In this document: one piece after another, positions 25,469-34,140 of the stretch
Layout of the letters: each line of letters begins with the position of its first letter
Numbering within the stretch: position 1 is the first letter of the stretch
DNA from: Caballeronia cordobensis
Lineage (GTDB): Bacteria > Pseudomonadota > Gammaproteobacteria > Burkholderiales > Burkholderiaceae
Direction of reading: 5' to 3'
NCBI RefSeq assembly: GCF_001544575.2
Contig: NZ_FCNY02000010.1
Coordinates: 248,001 to 312,000 of the forward strand
Length of the DNA stretch: 64,000 nt
Notes under the pieces: generated by a model
Told to the model about the DNA's origin: nothing
The model's database searches: none
Seen by the model: only the letters and a program-made list of their open reading frames with translations
Made by a program: the position numbers and the translations under genes

Positions 25469-26407
25469 ATGAACAGAGATACTTTCGCAAACGTTCCTGC
25501 GTATCCGGTGCTCGTCTCGTATGAGTCGAGCCGTGGCGCGCGAACCGGTGTGCTGGTGAACGACCGGGTTCACGACCTTGCGGGCGTGTCCGGCAAAGAA
25601 GAATACGCCGAGATGAAGGCGGTGCTCGAGAGCTGGGCCGACGTTGAGCCGTGGCTTGCCAGCTTCGACGCCGCGCGGGCAGGCGAGTCGCTGGCCCAAA
25701 GTTCTGTCCGGTTGCTGCCGCCGATTGCAAACCCCGGCGGCATCTACGGCGCCGGTGCGAACTACACCGACCATGCCGAAGAGATGGCCAAAATCACGGG
25801 CTCGGCCACGCCGGCGGCCCGCGGCGATCGCTCGTGGCACTTTCTTAAGAGTTCGCATTCGATCGTCGGCCCGGAAGCGACCGTGAGACTGCCGGAGGGC
25901 GCAACATCAATCGATTGGGAAGTGGAGCTGGCGGCGGTAATCGGACGTCAAGGCAAGAACATCGCATTGGAAGATGCGCTGAATCACGTCGCCGCGTACA
26001 CCGTCGCTATCGACTTTTCGGCGCGAGACTGGAGCCGCCGCACCGATCTGTCGGAGCGTTCCCCCTTCCGTATGGACTGGCTCTCGCACAAGAGTTTTGA
26101 CGGCGCTTGTCCGATCGGGCCTTGGCTCGTTCCCGCCTTCCGCGTGCCAGATCCTCAGGACCTCGGGCTGCAGTTGTCGGTCAACGAGGTCGTAAAGCAG
26201 AACTCGAACACCGGCAAAATGATCTTCTCGCTTGCCGAACAGATCCGCGATTTGTCGACGCGCATCACGCTTTGGCCGGGCGACCTCGTACTGACCGGCA
26301 CGCCGGCAGGCGTGGGCAGCAGCCGCGGGGAATTCTTGCGTAATGGCGATGTGGTGGATGCAGCGGTCTCCGGACTCGGCGTCCTGCGCGTGAAAATTTC
26401 TGCTTGA
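25469..26407 (+). CDS. Fumarylacetoacetate hydrolase (FAH) family protein
   Basis: A 312-residue FAH-fold protein with N-terminal extension domain. Core motifs: GGIYGAGANYTDHAEEM, metal ligands in DWEVELAAVIGRQGKNI and AIDFSARDWSRR, and DLVLTGTPAGVGSSRG. It is closest in layout to the gene at 4014. It follows the AtaL-like gene by 15 nt and precedes a Zn-type dehydrogenase gene by 16 nt. It probably hydrolyses a ring-cleavage product, perhaps from the extradiol dioxygenase at 30796. Confidence 0.88.
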   Translation: MNRDTFANVPAYPVLVSYESSRGARTGVLVNDRVHDLAGVSGKEEYAEMKAVLESWADVEPWLASFDAARAGESLAQSSVRLLPPIANPGGIYGAGANYTDHAEEMAKITGSATPAARGDRSWHFLKSSHSIVGPEATVRLPEGATSIDWEVELAAVIGRQGKNIALEDALNHVAAYTVAIDFSARDWSRRTDLSERSPFRMDWLSHKSFDGACPIGPWLVPAFRVPDPQDLGLQLSVNEVVKQNSNTGKMIFSLAEQIRDLSTRITLWPGDLVLTGTPAGVGSSRGEFLRNGDVVDAAVSGLGVLRVKISA

Positions 26408-26423
26408 CCCACGCGATTGCACC

Positions 26424-27467
26424 ATGAAAAGCACCATGAAAGCCATCGTGATGCGCCGTTTCGGCGGTCCGGAAACGTTGGAACTGGCCGAGGTGCCGCG
26501 CCCCGTGCCGCAAGCGGACGAAGTCTTGATTCGGGTGCACGCGGTCACAGTGAATCGAACGCTCGATCTCGCTGTGAGAGCCGGGCGGTACGGCCGGCCA
26601 GTAACGCTCCCGCATGTGCTCGGCGCCGACCCGGTCGGCGAGATCGTCGAAATCGGCGATGACGTGGTCGATCGTAAGATCGGCGATCGTGTGGCGACCT
26701 TGCCGTTCGTCAAGGCCGCGACCGGATCCGCGCCTCCGGTGCTGCTCGGCGTTTCAGCATGGGGCGGCTATGCCGAATTCGTCGCGGTTCCGGCGCGCAT
26801 CACGCATCTCGTTCCTGCGAAACTGGATTTTGCAGATGCAGCCGTCGTCGCGCGTCACGCTCCGCTTGCGCTGCATCTGCTGGAGACAAAAGCGAGAGTA
26901 TGCCCTGGCGAGACGGTTTTAGTGATGGGTGCGAGCGGAGGACTGGGTTCTGTAGGCGTGCAGGTGGCGAAATCACTGGGGGCAACGGTCATCGCGGGGG
27001 CCGGTGCACCCGAGCGCGTCGCACGTGCGGTCGCCGCAGGTGCGGATTATGGCATCGACTACCGGCGCTCCGACCTTGTGCAGGAGGTCATGGTGCTGAC
27101 GGGCGGACGCGGCGTGGATGTCGTGTTCGAGAACATCGGCGATCCGGATCTCTTTCCGCAAGCGGTGTCGAGTCTTGCGCGGGGCGGGCGTCTGGTCACC
27201 GCAGGGTCTCATGGCGGCGGAAAGGTCACGCTCAACGTGACGGAGTTGTATCAGAAGCAACTCACGCTGTATGGATCGACAGGACAGACGAGCGGCGACC
27301 TCGACCGGGCCCTCGCGCTGGCAGCGGATGGTCTTCTTCAAGCCGAGATCGCCGACACGTTTCCGCTGTCGAGCGCCGCCCGGGCGCATGAGGACTTGGA
27401 AGAAGGGCGAATCACTGGAAAAATCGTACTGCTGCCGCAGCATATAGAAGTTCCTCTATCGAGCTAG
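26424..27467 (+). CDS. Zinc-type alcohol dehydrogenase / quinone oxidoreductase family protein
   Basis: A 347-residue medium-chain dehydrogenase. It has KAIVMRRFGGPETLELAEVP at the start, a GHE-like position replaced by VLGADPVGEIVEIGDDV, and the NADPH motif GASGGLGSVGVQVAKSLGA. No structural-zinc cysteine cluster is apparent, so it resembles the zinc-free quinone oxidoreductase branch. Reductive handling of an enone or quinone is the family role. The stop codon overlaps a GTG that can start the next gene (GntR). An ATG 12 nt downstream of the first is equally possible. Confidence 0.85.
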   Translation: MKSTMKAIVMRRFGGPETLELAEVPRPVPQADEVLIRVHAVTVNRTLDLAVRAGRYGRPVTLPHVLGADPVGEIVEIGDDVVDRKIGDRVATLPFVKAATGSAPPVLLGVSAWGGYAEFVAVPARITHLVPAKLDFADAAVVARHAPLALHLLETKARVCPGETVLVMGASGGLGSVGVQVAKSLGATVIAGAGAPERVARAVAAGADYGIDYRRSDLVQEVMVLTGGRGVDVVFENIGDPDLFPQAVSSLARGGRLVTAGSHGGGKVTLNVTELYQKQLTLYGSTGQTSGDLDRALALAADGLLQAEIADTFPLSSAARAHEDLEEGRITGKIVLLPQHIEVPLSS

Positions 27468-27487
27468 TGCGCCATAATATCGACATC

Positions 27488-28207
27488 ATGAAACGCGACG
27501 AGCCCATCACCATTCAGTCAGCCTTGCCGCATGCTGGCGGCAAGAGCCGGCCGCTTTCAGAGCAGGCATTCAACACGCTGCGGCGCCGCATCCTGCGCGG
27601 CGAAATCGCGCCGGGTACCAAGTTGCGCATCGAGGTTTTGCAACAGGAGCATTCGCTGTCGAGCAGCCCGCTTCGCGAAGCCCTGAACCGGCTCGTAGCG
27701 GAAGGACTTGTGACGGCGGACGACAACAAGGGATTCCGCGCGGCCGCCGTGTCCGCCGAAGACCTCAAGGACATCACCAATTTCAGGCTGCTGGTTGAGC
27801 CAGCCGCGCTGGCGCAATCCATCGCCAACGGAGACGGCGAGTGGGAGGGGCGCATCGTCGCAGAGTTCCATCAGCTCGAGCGCCTGCGAAAGCGTGTGGC
27901 TTCAGGAGGCGACTGGCCCGACGAAGAATGGACCGAGCGTCACAAGCTCTTCCATATGGCCATGCTCTCAGCTGCGGAGTCGCCGCGCCTGCTCGCGCTG
28001 TGTTCGAGCCTATTCGATCAGTCGGAACGCTATCGGCGTTTTTCTGTTATGAACCGGAAAGAGCCGCGCAATACGGACGAAGAGCATCGCCGTATGATGG
28101 AAGCGGTTCTTGACCGGAAGTCGGAGCTTGCCTGCGCGATCCTTCGGGACCATATCGCGCAAACCGCCCGAAATGTCATGCTGATCAAAAGCGTCCAGGA
28201 CGCGTAA
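27488..28207 (+). CDS. GntR-family (FCD domain) transcriptional regulator
   Basis: A 239-residue FadR-type regulator. N-terminal winged HTH: SEQAFNTLRRRILRGEIAPG, then SPLREALNRLVAEGLV. The all-helical FCD effector domain follows (NFRLLVEPAALAQ; HKLFHMAML; EEHRRMMEAVLDR), which contains metal and ligand histidines. A GTG at 27467, overlapping the previous stop, is an alternative start; neither has a clear ribosome site. Palindromic TTTGTGCACAAA boxes, which fit the FadR-group TnGTnnACnA consensus, lie just downstream and before the tautomerase operon, so it probably controls both sides and itself. Confidence 0.88.
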   Translation: MKRDEPITIQSALPHAGGKSRPLSEQAFNTLRRRILRGEIAPGTKLRIEVLQQEHSLSSSPLREALNRLVAEGLVTADDNKGFRAAAVSAEDLKDITNFRLLVEPAALAQSIANGDGEWEGRIVAEFHQLERLRKRVASGGDWPDEEWTERHKLFHMAMLSAAESPRLLALCSSLFDQSERYRRFSVMNRKEPRNTDEEHRRMMEAVLDRKSELACAILRDHIAQTARNVMLIKSVQDA

Positions 28208-28357
28208 GCGTCTAGGATGCACGCGTTTGACTCCCTGCGTTCATCACGAACGCCGCGGCATCACGGCCGCCCTCGCCATCGAGCCACTCGCGCTCCATCA
28301 ATTCTATTCTTTCGCTTTTAGACCGAGCGCTCCCGCAAGCGGCTCGCTCTTCCCATT

Positions 28358-28369
28358 TTTGTGCACAAA
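28358..28369. promoter_or_regulatory. GntR-type box 1 (TTTGTGCACAAA)
   Basis: Perfect 12-bp palindrome in the 298-nt gap between the gntR and MFS genes. The inner TTGTGCACAA fits the TnGT-N2-ACnA pattern known for FadR-subfamily GntR proteins. The same 12 bases recur at 28463. Confidence 0.6.
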
Positions 28370-28462
28370 GTTGTCGGTAGACTAGTCGACAACGCTGGCT
28401 CAGCTCTCTGCCTTCCGGTCTCCGTTTGTTATAGGGAACATCTCTACTTGCACAAAACAGCC

Positions 28463-28474
28463 TTTGTGCACAAA
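28463..28474. promoter_or_regulatory. GntR-type box 2 (TTTGTGCACAAA)
   Basis: Second exact copy of the palindrome, 105 nt after the first and 32 nt upstream of the MFS start. A half-site TTGCACAAA lies at 28449-28457. Placement this close to the start codon suits repression. Confidence 0.6.
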
Positions 28475-28505
28475 ATAATTTCATAACGAACCGGAGGAAG
28501 ACAGC

Positions 28506-29954
28506 ATGGCAACGAGCGACAGCCCGCGGTGGGGGCAGCAAGTCAGGCCGATCAGCGGTCAGGACGCATCCAGGGAAGGTTTAGAAGCGGCGGCTTCGAA
28601 CGAAGAGAACGGCATGGCACATCGCGCGGCGTCGACGGAATCGAAAGCCGCGGCATCGATGCCGCCGCTGTCCAGGGGTTACACCACGCTCGCGGTTCTC
28701 ATCGTCGCGTACATCATTTCGCTGGTCGACCGCCAAGTCATGTCGTTGATGGTCGCGCCGATCAAGCAGACGCTTCATATCAACGATGTTGAGATCGGTC
28801 TTCTCCAGGGATTTTCGTTTGCGCTTTTTTACTGCATCCTGGGTCTGCCACTCGGGCGGATTGCAGATCGCAGCAGCCGGCGCATTCTGATCGCCGCAGG
28901 GATGGCGTTTTGGAGTGCCGCAACGATCGCTTGCGCCTTCGCCCACAGCTTCACGGAATTGTTCGTCGCGCGCATGTGCGTCGGCATCGGAGAAGCTGCG
29001 CTCGCGCCGGCCGCCTATTCCCTACTCGCCGATCTGTTCCCGCCGAAGCGGCTGATCCGCGCCAACGCGCTTTTCTCGATGGGCGCGATGCTGGGTGGCG
29101 GCCTTGCGCTCGTGGTCGGGGGTACGGCGCTCGACTACGCGGCGAAGTTCGCGGGAGTATTGTTCGGCGGGCAGTTCCAAGCATGGCAACTGGTGTTCAT
29201 CGCGGTTGGTCTGCCCGGGATCCTGCTCACAGGCGTGTTGCTCGCGCTCGTGAAGGAGCCCAAGCGTCTGGACGACACGCCGGTTCCCTCCATCCGTGAA
29301 GCTTGCGGTCAACTGTGGGCCCTGCGCGGTCATCTGGTGCCGCTCTACACATGCGCGACCTTGTTGTCGATCGTCATGTTCGCGAATCTCGGCTGGCTGC
29401 CGACGCACTTCATCCGCGTCTTCCACATGACGGCCAGCCAGACCGGAATGGGCCTGGGGATCGCACTCATGGCCGGATGCGTGATCGGCGCATATTTCGG
29501 CCCGTCGCTTACTGGCATGCTGCTGCGCCGCGGTCATCAGGACGCACATATGCGCACGGTGCTCATCGCTTCGCTCGTCATCATCGTGCCTGTGATGGGG
29601 CCGCTTTTGGACAACCGTTATGCAGCCCTGTTCGCAGCCTTCTTGTACTACCTCGTGCAGAACTCGTACTTTGGCGCAATAACCGCGTCGGCCCAGTCCG
29701 TCACGCCGAACCGAATTCGCGCGATCAACTCGGGCATTCTGTTCCTCGTCATGAATCTGGTTGGCCTGGGTGGTGCCTCGGTCATCGTCGCCTGGGTTGC
29801 CGGTCACGTATTCGGGGGCGGCCCCAATGCGATCGGTCATTCAATTGCGCTCGTCAGTGCCGTTGCCGCGCTTGCTTCGTCCGTCATCGCCCTAAGGACG
29901 ATGAAGCGCTATCGTCAGCCGGCGGGTATCGTCAACTTCACGGAGAACCGCTGA
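28506..29954 (+). CDS. MFS transporter
   Basis: A 482-residue membrane protein with a hydrophilic N-terminal tail of about 55 residues, then 12 predicted segments. LPLGRIADRSSRRILI is the MFS loop signature, and GIGEAALAPAAYSLLADLFP is typical of the ACS/spinster-like group. GGAGGAAGACAGC precedes the ATG. The stop overlaps the next start (TGATG), so it is translationally coupled to the SDR. Under the GntR-type boxes it probably imports the substrate of this block. The long N-terminal tail is unusual, and a later start at 28614 (MAHRAAS) is possible. Confidence 0.85.
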   Translation: MATSDSPRWGQQVRPISGQDASREGLEAAASNEENGMAHRAASTESKAAASMPPLSRGYTTLAVLIVAYIISLVDRQVMSLMVAPIKQTLHINDVEIGLLQGFSFALFYCILGLPLGRIADRSSRRILIAAGMAFWSAATIACAFAHSFTELFVARMCVGIGEAALAPAAYSLLADLFPPKRLIRANALFSMGAMLGGGLALVVGGTALDYAAKFAGVLFGGQFQAWQLVFIAVGLPGILLTGVLLALVKEPKRLDDTPVPSIREACGQLWALRGHLVPLYTCATLLSIVMFANLGWLPTHFIRVFHMTASQTGMGLGIALMAGCVIGAYFGPSLTGMLLRRGHQDAHMRTVLIASLVIIVPVMGPLLDNRYAALFAAFLYYLVQNSYFGAITASAQSVTPNRIRAINSGILFLVMNLVGLGGASVIVAWVAGHVFGGGPNAIGHSIALVSAVAALASSVIALRTMKRYRQPAGIVNFTENR

Positions 29955-30766
29955 TGTCATTGGAAAAGGAACACGGCCTCGCGAACCTCGAATTTCCTGC
30001 GCTCACCCCGGCCGACGGGTACAGGCTCGTTGTCGTGGGCAGTCACGGCGGCATCGGTTCGGCGCTGTGCCGAGCCGCCGAGGCAAACGGCATGCAGGTC
30101 GTGGGACTGGATACGGAACAGGCGATCCGCGACAAGCCGGCCGCGTTGGCTGGACCAGCCATCGCCGTGGACGTGCGCGACGAAGTGTCGATCGCGGCGG
30201 CCTTTAAACAGGTCGGCGAGTTGCATGGTCGGATCGATGGGCTTGCCTATGTCACCGGGATCGGCATTCCGCCTACGCCTGCGGTGGATCATCAGATCGG
30301 GCAGTGGGACAAGACGATGGAGGTGAACCTCCGCGGCGCATTTCTGACTGCGGTAAGCGCACGGCCATTGCTGAAGCCTGACGCTTCGGTTGTTTTCGTC
30401 TCGTCGGGTCTCGCGGTTCAGGCGGATCCCGGTTTCGCCGCCTACAGCGCGTCCAAGGCGGGCCTGCTTGCGCTTGCGAAAACGCTTGCAAAAGAGTGGG
30501 CGCCGGTACGTGTAAATTCCGTCGCTCCAGGCCTCGTCAGTACCGCCTTCCTGGGCGGTGGGAGCGGGCAAGGCAAGGCTGTCGATGGAACCGTCGAGGA
30601 CTGGTTCGGACCCGAGCGGGCTCGCGCGATCTTGGAGACCATTCCGCTGAAGCGGATTGCCGTTCCGGACGACGTTGTCGCGCCGATGCTCTTTCTCCTG
30701 GGGACGGGTTCTCGGTTCGTCACTGGACAGACCCTGCACGTGAACGGTGGAAGGCTGTCGCTCTAA
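29954..30766 (+). CDS. SDR-family dehydrogenase
   Basis: A 270-residue short-chain dehydrogenase with an N-terminal extension of about 20 residues before the cofactor motif VVVGSHGGIGSAL. The catalytic Tyr-Lys lies in AAYSASKAGLLALAK and the sequence ends FVTGQTLHVNGGRL. The ATG overlaps the stop of the MFS gene. The open frame upstream is out-of-frame shadow of that gene. It may act on a dihydrodiol or alcohol that feeds the extradiol dioxygenase next door; the substrate is unknown. Confidence 0.87.
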   Translation: MSLEKEHGLANLEFPALTPADGYRLVVVGSHGGIGSALCRAAEANGMQVVGLDTEQAIRDKPAALAGPAIAVDVRDEVSIAAAFKQVGELHGRIDGLAYVTGIGIPPTPAVDHQIGQWDKTMEVNLRGAFLTAVSARPLLKPDASVVFVSSGLAVQADPGFAAYSASKAGLLALAKTLAKEWAPVRVNSVAPGLVSTAFLGGGSGQGKAVDGTVEDWFGPERARAILETIPLKRIAVPDDVVAPMLFLLGTGSRFVTGQTLHVNGGRLSL

Positions 30767-30795
30767 CGGCATCATTTTTTCATGGATCCAATAGC

Positions 30796-31740
30796 ATGAG
30801 TATCATCAAATGTAACGAGCTGCTCTACATCCGGCGCAGCGTGCCGGACGTCACGCAAGTCGAGACATTCCTCAATCGCTTCGGTCTAATCACCTGCGCA
30901 AAGCAGGGCGAATCCGTGTACTTGCGCGCCACCGATCCCGTTCACCACTGCTATATCCTAGAACAGGGTCCGGCCCGCCTGTTGGGATTCGCCTTCTTGG
31001 CCAAATGCGAGGCGGATCTAAGAACGCTGGCGGCGGGCACCGGCCGTGACGTGGAAGAGATCACCGAGCCGGGCGGCGGTCTGCGAGTGCGCCTGAAAGA
31101 GCCGAACGGCTATGACGTGGATATCGTCTACGGCATCGCCGTGCCCGAGCCGATCAACGTGGAGCGTCAGGCCGTCAACACCGGCCGCGAGCCGACGCTT
31201 CGTGCCGACGAACCGCTGCGCTTGCCTCGCGGCCAGGCAACGCCGGTCAAGCGGATCGCGCATGTGGTCCTGGGGACGCCGCTCGTCGAAGAAACTGCTG
31301 CATGGTTTCGCGAAACGCTCGGCATGCTGCCCTCGGACGAAGTCTTTCGCACGGCCGGCGGTGAACAGATTGCGTCGTTCCTGCGCGTCGATAAAGGCGC
31401 CGAGCATGTCGATCATCACGCGTTTCTGCCGATGCGTTCGGATACCGCCGGCTTCCAGCACGTTTCGTTCGAATCGCAGGATATCGATGCCGTGATGGCC
31501 GACCACCATTATCTGAAGTCGATGGGCTATGAGCACCTGTGGGGTATTGGTCGCCACTTGCTTGGCAGCCAACTCTTCGATTACTGGAACGACCCGCTAG
31601 GCTATGCACACGAGCATTGGGCCGACTCGGACCGTCTTTCGGCGACTGCAACCACCGGAGTATGGGAGGCCAAGGAAGGCATGGTCACGCAGTGGGGTGA
31701 GGGCGCAAGCGAGCAATTCCGCCATAACGTGAAGCCGTGA
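30796..31740 (+). CDS. VOC-family extradiol ring-cleavage dioxygenase
   Basis: A 314-residue two-domain VOC protein. Iron ligands appear in the C-terminal domain as His in RIAHVVLGTP, His in GFQHVSFESQ and Glu in YAHEHWADS. The first domain begins NELLYIRRSVPDV. Full type I length. The start at 30796 agrees with the first family-like residues; the open frame 100 codons upstream is shadow of the SDR. Last gene of the MFS/SDR operon, followed by two terminators. Probably opens a catechol-like intermediate whose product goes to a FAH protein. Confidence 0.87.
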   Translation: MSIIKCNELLYIRRSVPDVTQVETFLNRFGLITCAKQGESVYLRATDPVHHCYILEQGPARLLGFAFLAKCEADLRTLAAGTGRDVEEITEPGGGLRVRLKEPNGYDVDIVYGIAVPEPINVERQAVNTGREPTLRADEPLRLPRGQATPVKRIAHVVLGTPLVEETAAWFRETLGMLPSDEVFRTAGGEQIASFLRVDKGAEHVDHHAFLPMRSDTAGFQHVSFESQDIDAVMADHHYLKSMGYEHLWGIGRHLLGSQLFDYWNDPLGYAHEHWADSDRLSATATTGVWEAKEGMVTQWGEGASEQFRHNVKP

Positions 31741-31842
31741 CTCTAGTTCGTTCAAGAGTAACCGACTTACAAGGGTCGTGCGCAAGCCAATTGTACGTAG
31801 CGAGCCGGACGAAATAGTCGACCGTCGTAAGCCTCTCTCAGG

Positions 31843-31890
31843 GGCTCCGCTCGGAGCCTTTTTGCAGACGCTCTGGCGTCGGCTTTTTTT
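31843..31890 (+). terminator. Tandem rho-independent terminators
   Basis: First hairpin GGCTCCG-CT-CGGAGCC followed by five T (31843-31863). Immediately after comes GACGC-TCTG-GCGTC with GGC and seven T (31867-31890). Both point rightward and close the MFS/SDR/extradiol operon. Confidence 0.85.
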
Positions 31891-32140
31891 GTGTGGCTTG
31901 AATGGAATTTACGATTCGGACAGGAAGTCTATTGAGCCCGGGGCACCAAAGGTCAGCTCGACGCCTGTTCGCAAACTCCCATGCGGGGGCTGAGCAACTT
32001 TTCGTTTCGTCGCAGAAGTGCGGGACCCCGCCATACGCTAAATTGTGGCATCCAGTTATTCCCCGACGGAGGGAACGGTGGCCTGCGGCGCCGACGACAC
32101 TGAGTCGTCGGCGCGTGCGAGGGAGTTGCCAACTGTAGCC
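31891..32140. other. Gap between convergent operons with hairpin
   Basis: No gene recognised. It contains a perfect 11-bp inverted repeat GCGCCGACGAC-ACTGA-GTCGTCGGCGC at 32088-32114, 27 nt beyond the end of the minus-strand extradiol gene. It lacks a T-run but is placed to end leftward transcription. Confidence 0.5.
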
Positions 32141-32998
32141 TCAACTTCTCATCCAAGCGCGGCCCCAGCTATTTAGCGTGCGTTCGCCGTGAGGCCAAAC
32201 ACCGGGCTTGGCGCCGACCGCGACGCGTGCGAGTTCCGCCGAAAATTCGAGTCGATTTCCATCGGGGTCGGTGACCATGAAGAAGAGGTTGTTACCCGGT
32301 CCATGACGTCCCGGCCCGAAGAAGATCGGCACATCAATTGCCGCGAACCGGTCGCCCCAATCGCGGATGTCGTTCCATTTATCGGTTTCGTAGCAATGGT
32401 GATCCCATTCGTTTCGCGAGCCCTGGAAGAACGCGAGGCTGTGATGCTCGTCGTCCGAGCGGAGGAATACCACTGCGACACGGCCGTTATCATCCACTAC
32501 TTCGTCGGAAATGGAGAAACCGACGATATCGGTGTAGAAGTTCACAACGCGTTCGAGTTCGGTCGTTTGAAAAACGGTGTGCTGCAGGCGGGCCGGAAGA
32601 CCGTCGCGACTAGCGACCGATGCCGCGTCGGACATCTCAAGTCCGAAAGCCATCCGGCGACCTTGCGGATCGCCAATCACGAATGCGCCGGGTTGAAACA
32701 GCGAGGCGGTCAGAGCCTGGCAGGCTAGCCCATGATTCTGCAGTCGCTTACGCAGCGCGTTGAGTTCCTCCTGATTTCGCATCGCGTAGCCGAAATGCGG
32801 CCCGCGCCCGCTCGAACGCGCGGTGATCTCCACCGCGCGGTCCCGACCGACCAGGACAACCCGATCATGGTCTGTTCCACCCACAGAGGTCATCTGCATC
32901 TGCGATGTATAGAACTCGGCGAGCCGCCCGGGGTTGTCCGACACGACGTGGAGGTGATGCAGGCGCGCGGGCGTGCTTTGCTGAAGCGAAAAAGTCAA
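32141..32998 (-). CDS. VOC-family extradiol dioxygenase-like protein
   Basis: A 285-residue two-domain VOC protein. It begins TFSLQQSTPARLHHLHVVSD and the second domain starts LQHTVFQTTELERVVNF, with His in WDHHCYE and Glu in NRLEFSAEL as possible iron ligands. The start is a TTG with a canonical AGGAGG 5 nt upstream, which is unusual in this window. It is followed in reverse order by a FAH gene whose stop lies 48 nt upstream, so FAH and VOC form one minus-strand operon. The dioxygenase role is likely but the ligand set is less canonical than in the other copies. Confidence 0.82.
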   Translation of the reverse strand: MTFSLQQSTPARLHHLHVVSDNPGRLAEFYTSQMQMTSVGGTDHDRVVLVGRDRAVEITARSSGRGPHFGYAMRNQEELNALRKRLQNHGLACQALTASLFQPGAFVIGDPQGRRMAFGLEMSDAASVASRDGLPARLQHTVFQTTELERVVNFYTDIVGFSISDEVVDDNGRVAVVFLRSDDEHHSLAFFQGSRNEWDHHCYETDKWNDIRDWGDRFAAIDVPIFFGPGRHGPGNNLFFMVTDPDGNRLEFSAELARVAVGAKPGVWPHGERTLNSWGRAWMRS

Positions 32999-33046
32999 AT
33001 GACCCTCCTGTTTATGTCCCTGAAGCGTTCCAAGCCGATCTGTCGG

Positions 33047-33901
33047 TCATAGCAGTTCGTCGACGACGATGTTTCTCAGCGTGCCGACGCGCGAGATCTC
33101 GACCTCCACAACATCGCCCGGCTTCATCCACAGCGGCGGATCGCGAAACGCTCCGACGCCGCCGGTCGTGCCTGTGATGATCACGTCGCCCGGCAAGAGC
33201 TCGGTGAATACGGAGCAGTACTCGATCAGCCGTGCGACGTCGAAAATTAGGTCATTCGTGAACGCTTCTTGGACGATCGCGCCGTTCAGGCGGGTGATGA
33301 GCTTGAGGGACGAAGGGTCGCCCACTTCGTCGGGCGTGACAAGGCAAGGCCCGAAGCCGCCCGTGGCGGGGAAGTTCTTGCCCGGCGTGAACTGGATCGT
33401 ATGTTTCTGCCAGTCGCGCACGGTGCCGTCGTTGTAGCACGCATATCCTGCAACGTGTTGCAGGGCGTCGGCCTGCTTTACATGCCGCGCCCGCTTCCCG
33501 ATGACGACGGCCAGCTCGCCTTCGAAGTCGAGCTTCTCCGAGACGTTAGGGCGCACGATGTGCCCCTCGTGACCGGTTTGGGAGTCGGCCCACCGCGTGA
33601 AGATCATAGGATGCTTTGGCACTTCGCGCCCTGTCTCCTGCACGTGCGACAGATAGTTGATCCCTACGCATAGGATCTTTTGCGGGTCCGGAATCACCGG
33701 CAGGAGGTTGACATTTGCAAGCTGAAGCGCAGCGTCGGCGGTTGCAGCCCAACCACCGAGGTCGGACAACGTGTCCTTCTGCAGCGCTTCTTTCAAAGTT
33801 GCGCCGAATCGCGATGCGAGCGGTCCGGCGTCGATGACGCGCGCGCCATCGAGCAAGCCCCAAGACGCCGTACCCTGGTGTTCAAAGCTAATCAATCTCA
33901 T
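33047..33901 (-). CDS. Fumarylacetoacetate hydrolase (FAH) family protein
   Basis: A 284-residue FAH-fold hydrolase. Motifs: KILCVGINYLSHVQETG, metal ligands in LDFEGELAVVIGKRARHV and CYNDGTVRDWQKH, and DVIITGTTGGVGAF. It resembles 2-keto-4-pentenoate hydratase/OHED-hydrolase-type members called ureidoglycolate lyase-like in some annotations. AGGAAG precedes the ATG. A variant of the 20-bp marR-flanking repeat lies 15-34 nt upstream. First gene of the short operon with the extradiol-like gene at 32141. Confidence 0.88.
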   Translation of the reverse strand: MRLISFEHQGTASWGLLDGARVIDAGPLASRFGATLKEALQKDTLSDLGGWAATADAALQLANVNLLPVIPDPQKILCVGINYLSHVQETGREVPKHPMIFTRWADSQTGHEGHIVRPNVSEKLDFEGELAVVIGKRARHVKQADALQHVAGYACYNDGTVRDWQKHTIQFTPGKNFPATGGFGPCLVTPDEVGDPSSLKLITRLNGAIVQEAFTNDLIFDVARLIEYCSVFTELLPGDVIITGTTGGVGAFRDPPLWMKPGDVVEVEISRVGTLRNIVVDELL

Positions 33902-33915
33902 GTTTGTCTTCCTAG

Positions 33916-33935
33916 AATGACAGACGTATGCTAAA
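33916..33935. promoter_or_regulatory. Variant of the marR-flanking 20-bp repeat
   Basis: AATGACAGACGTATGCTAAA matches 16 of 20 positions of the repeat at 18428 and 19136, with core CAGACGTATG. It lies 15 nt upstream of the FAH start codon in a region divergent to the SDR gene at 34141. Possible binding site of the same or a similar MarR protein. Confidence 0.4.
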
Positions 33936-34140
33936 TTTTTGATGGGGCTGCCGTCAACAGGATTATGGCGGTCCGAGATAGTTTCCGGAGGTTCGAAACC
34001 ATGTCGGAAGGCGCATGCCCTTGAGCTTTTTCATTTCTTAGGACACCGTTCCTTGTGCTTGAAGAGTGATCGGTGCTGCGTTTTCAGTTCACGCGGCGGC
34101 ACACGCCGTGTCATAGCAGATACACACGGAGGAGATTGAG

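Noticed and set aside
29303..30766. Open frame of 487 codons covering the SDR at 29954
   Set aside because: The first 217 codons are the wrong frame of the MFS gene; the SDR starts at the ATG that overlaps the MFS stop.
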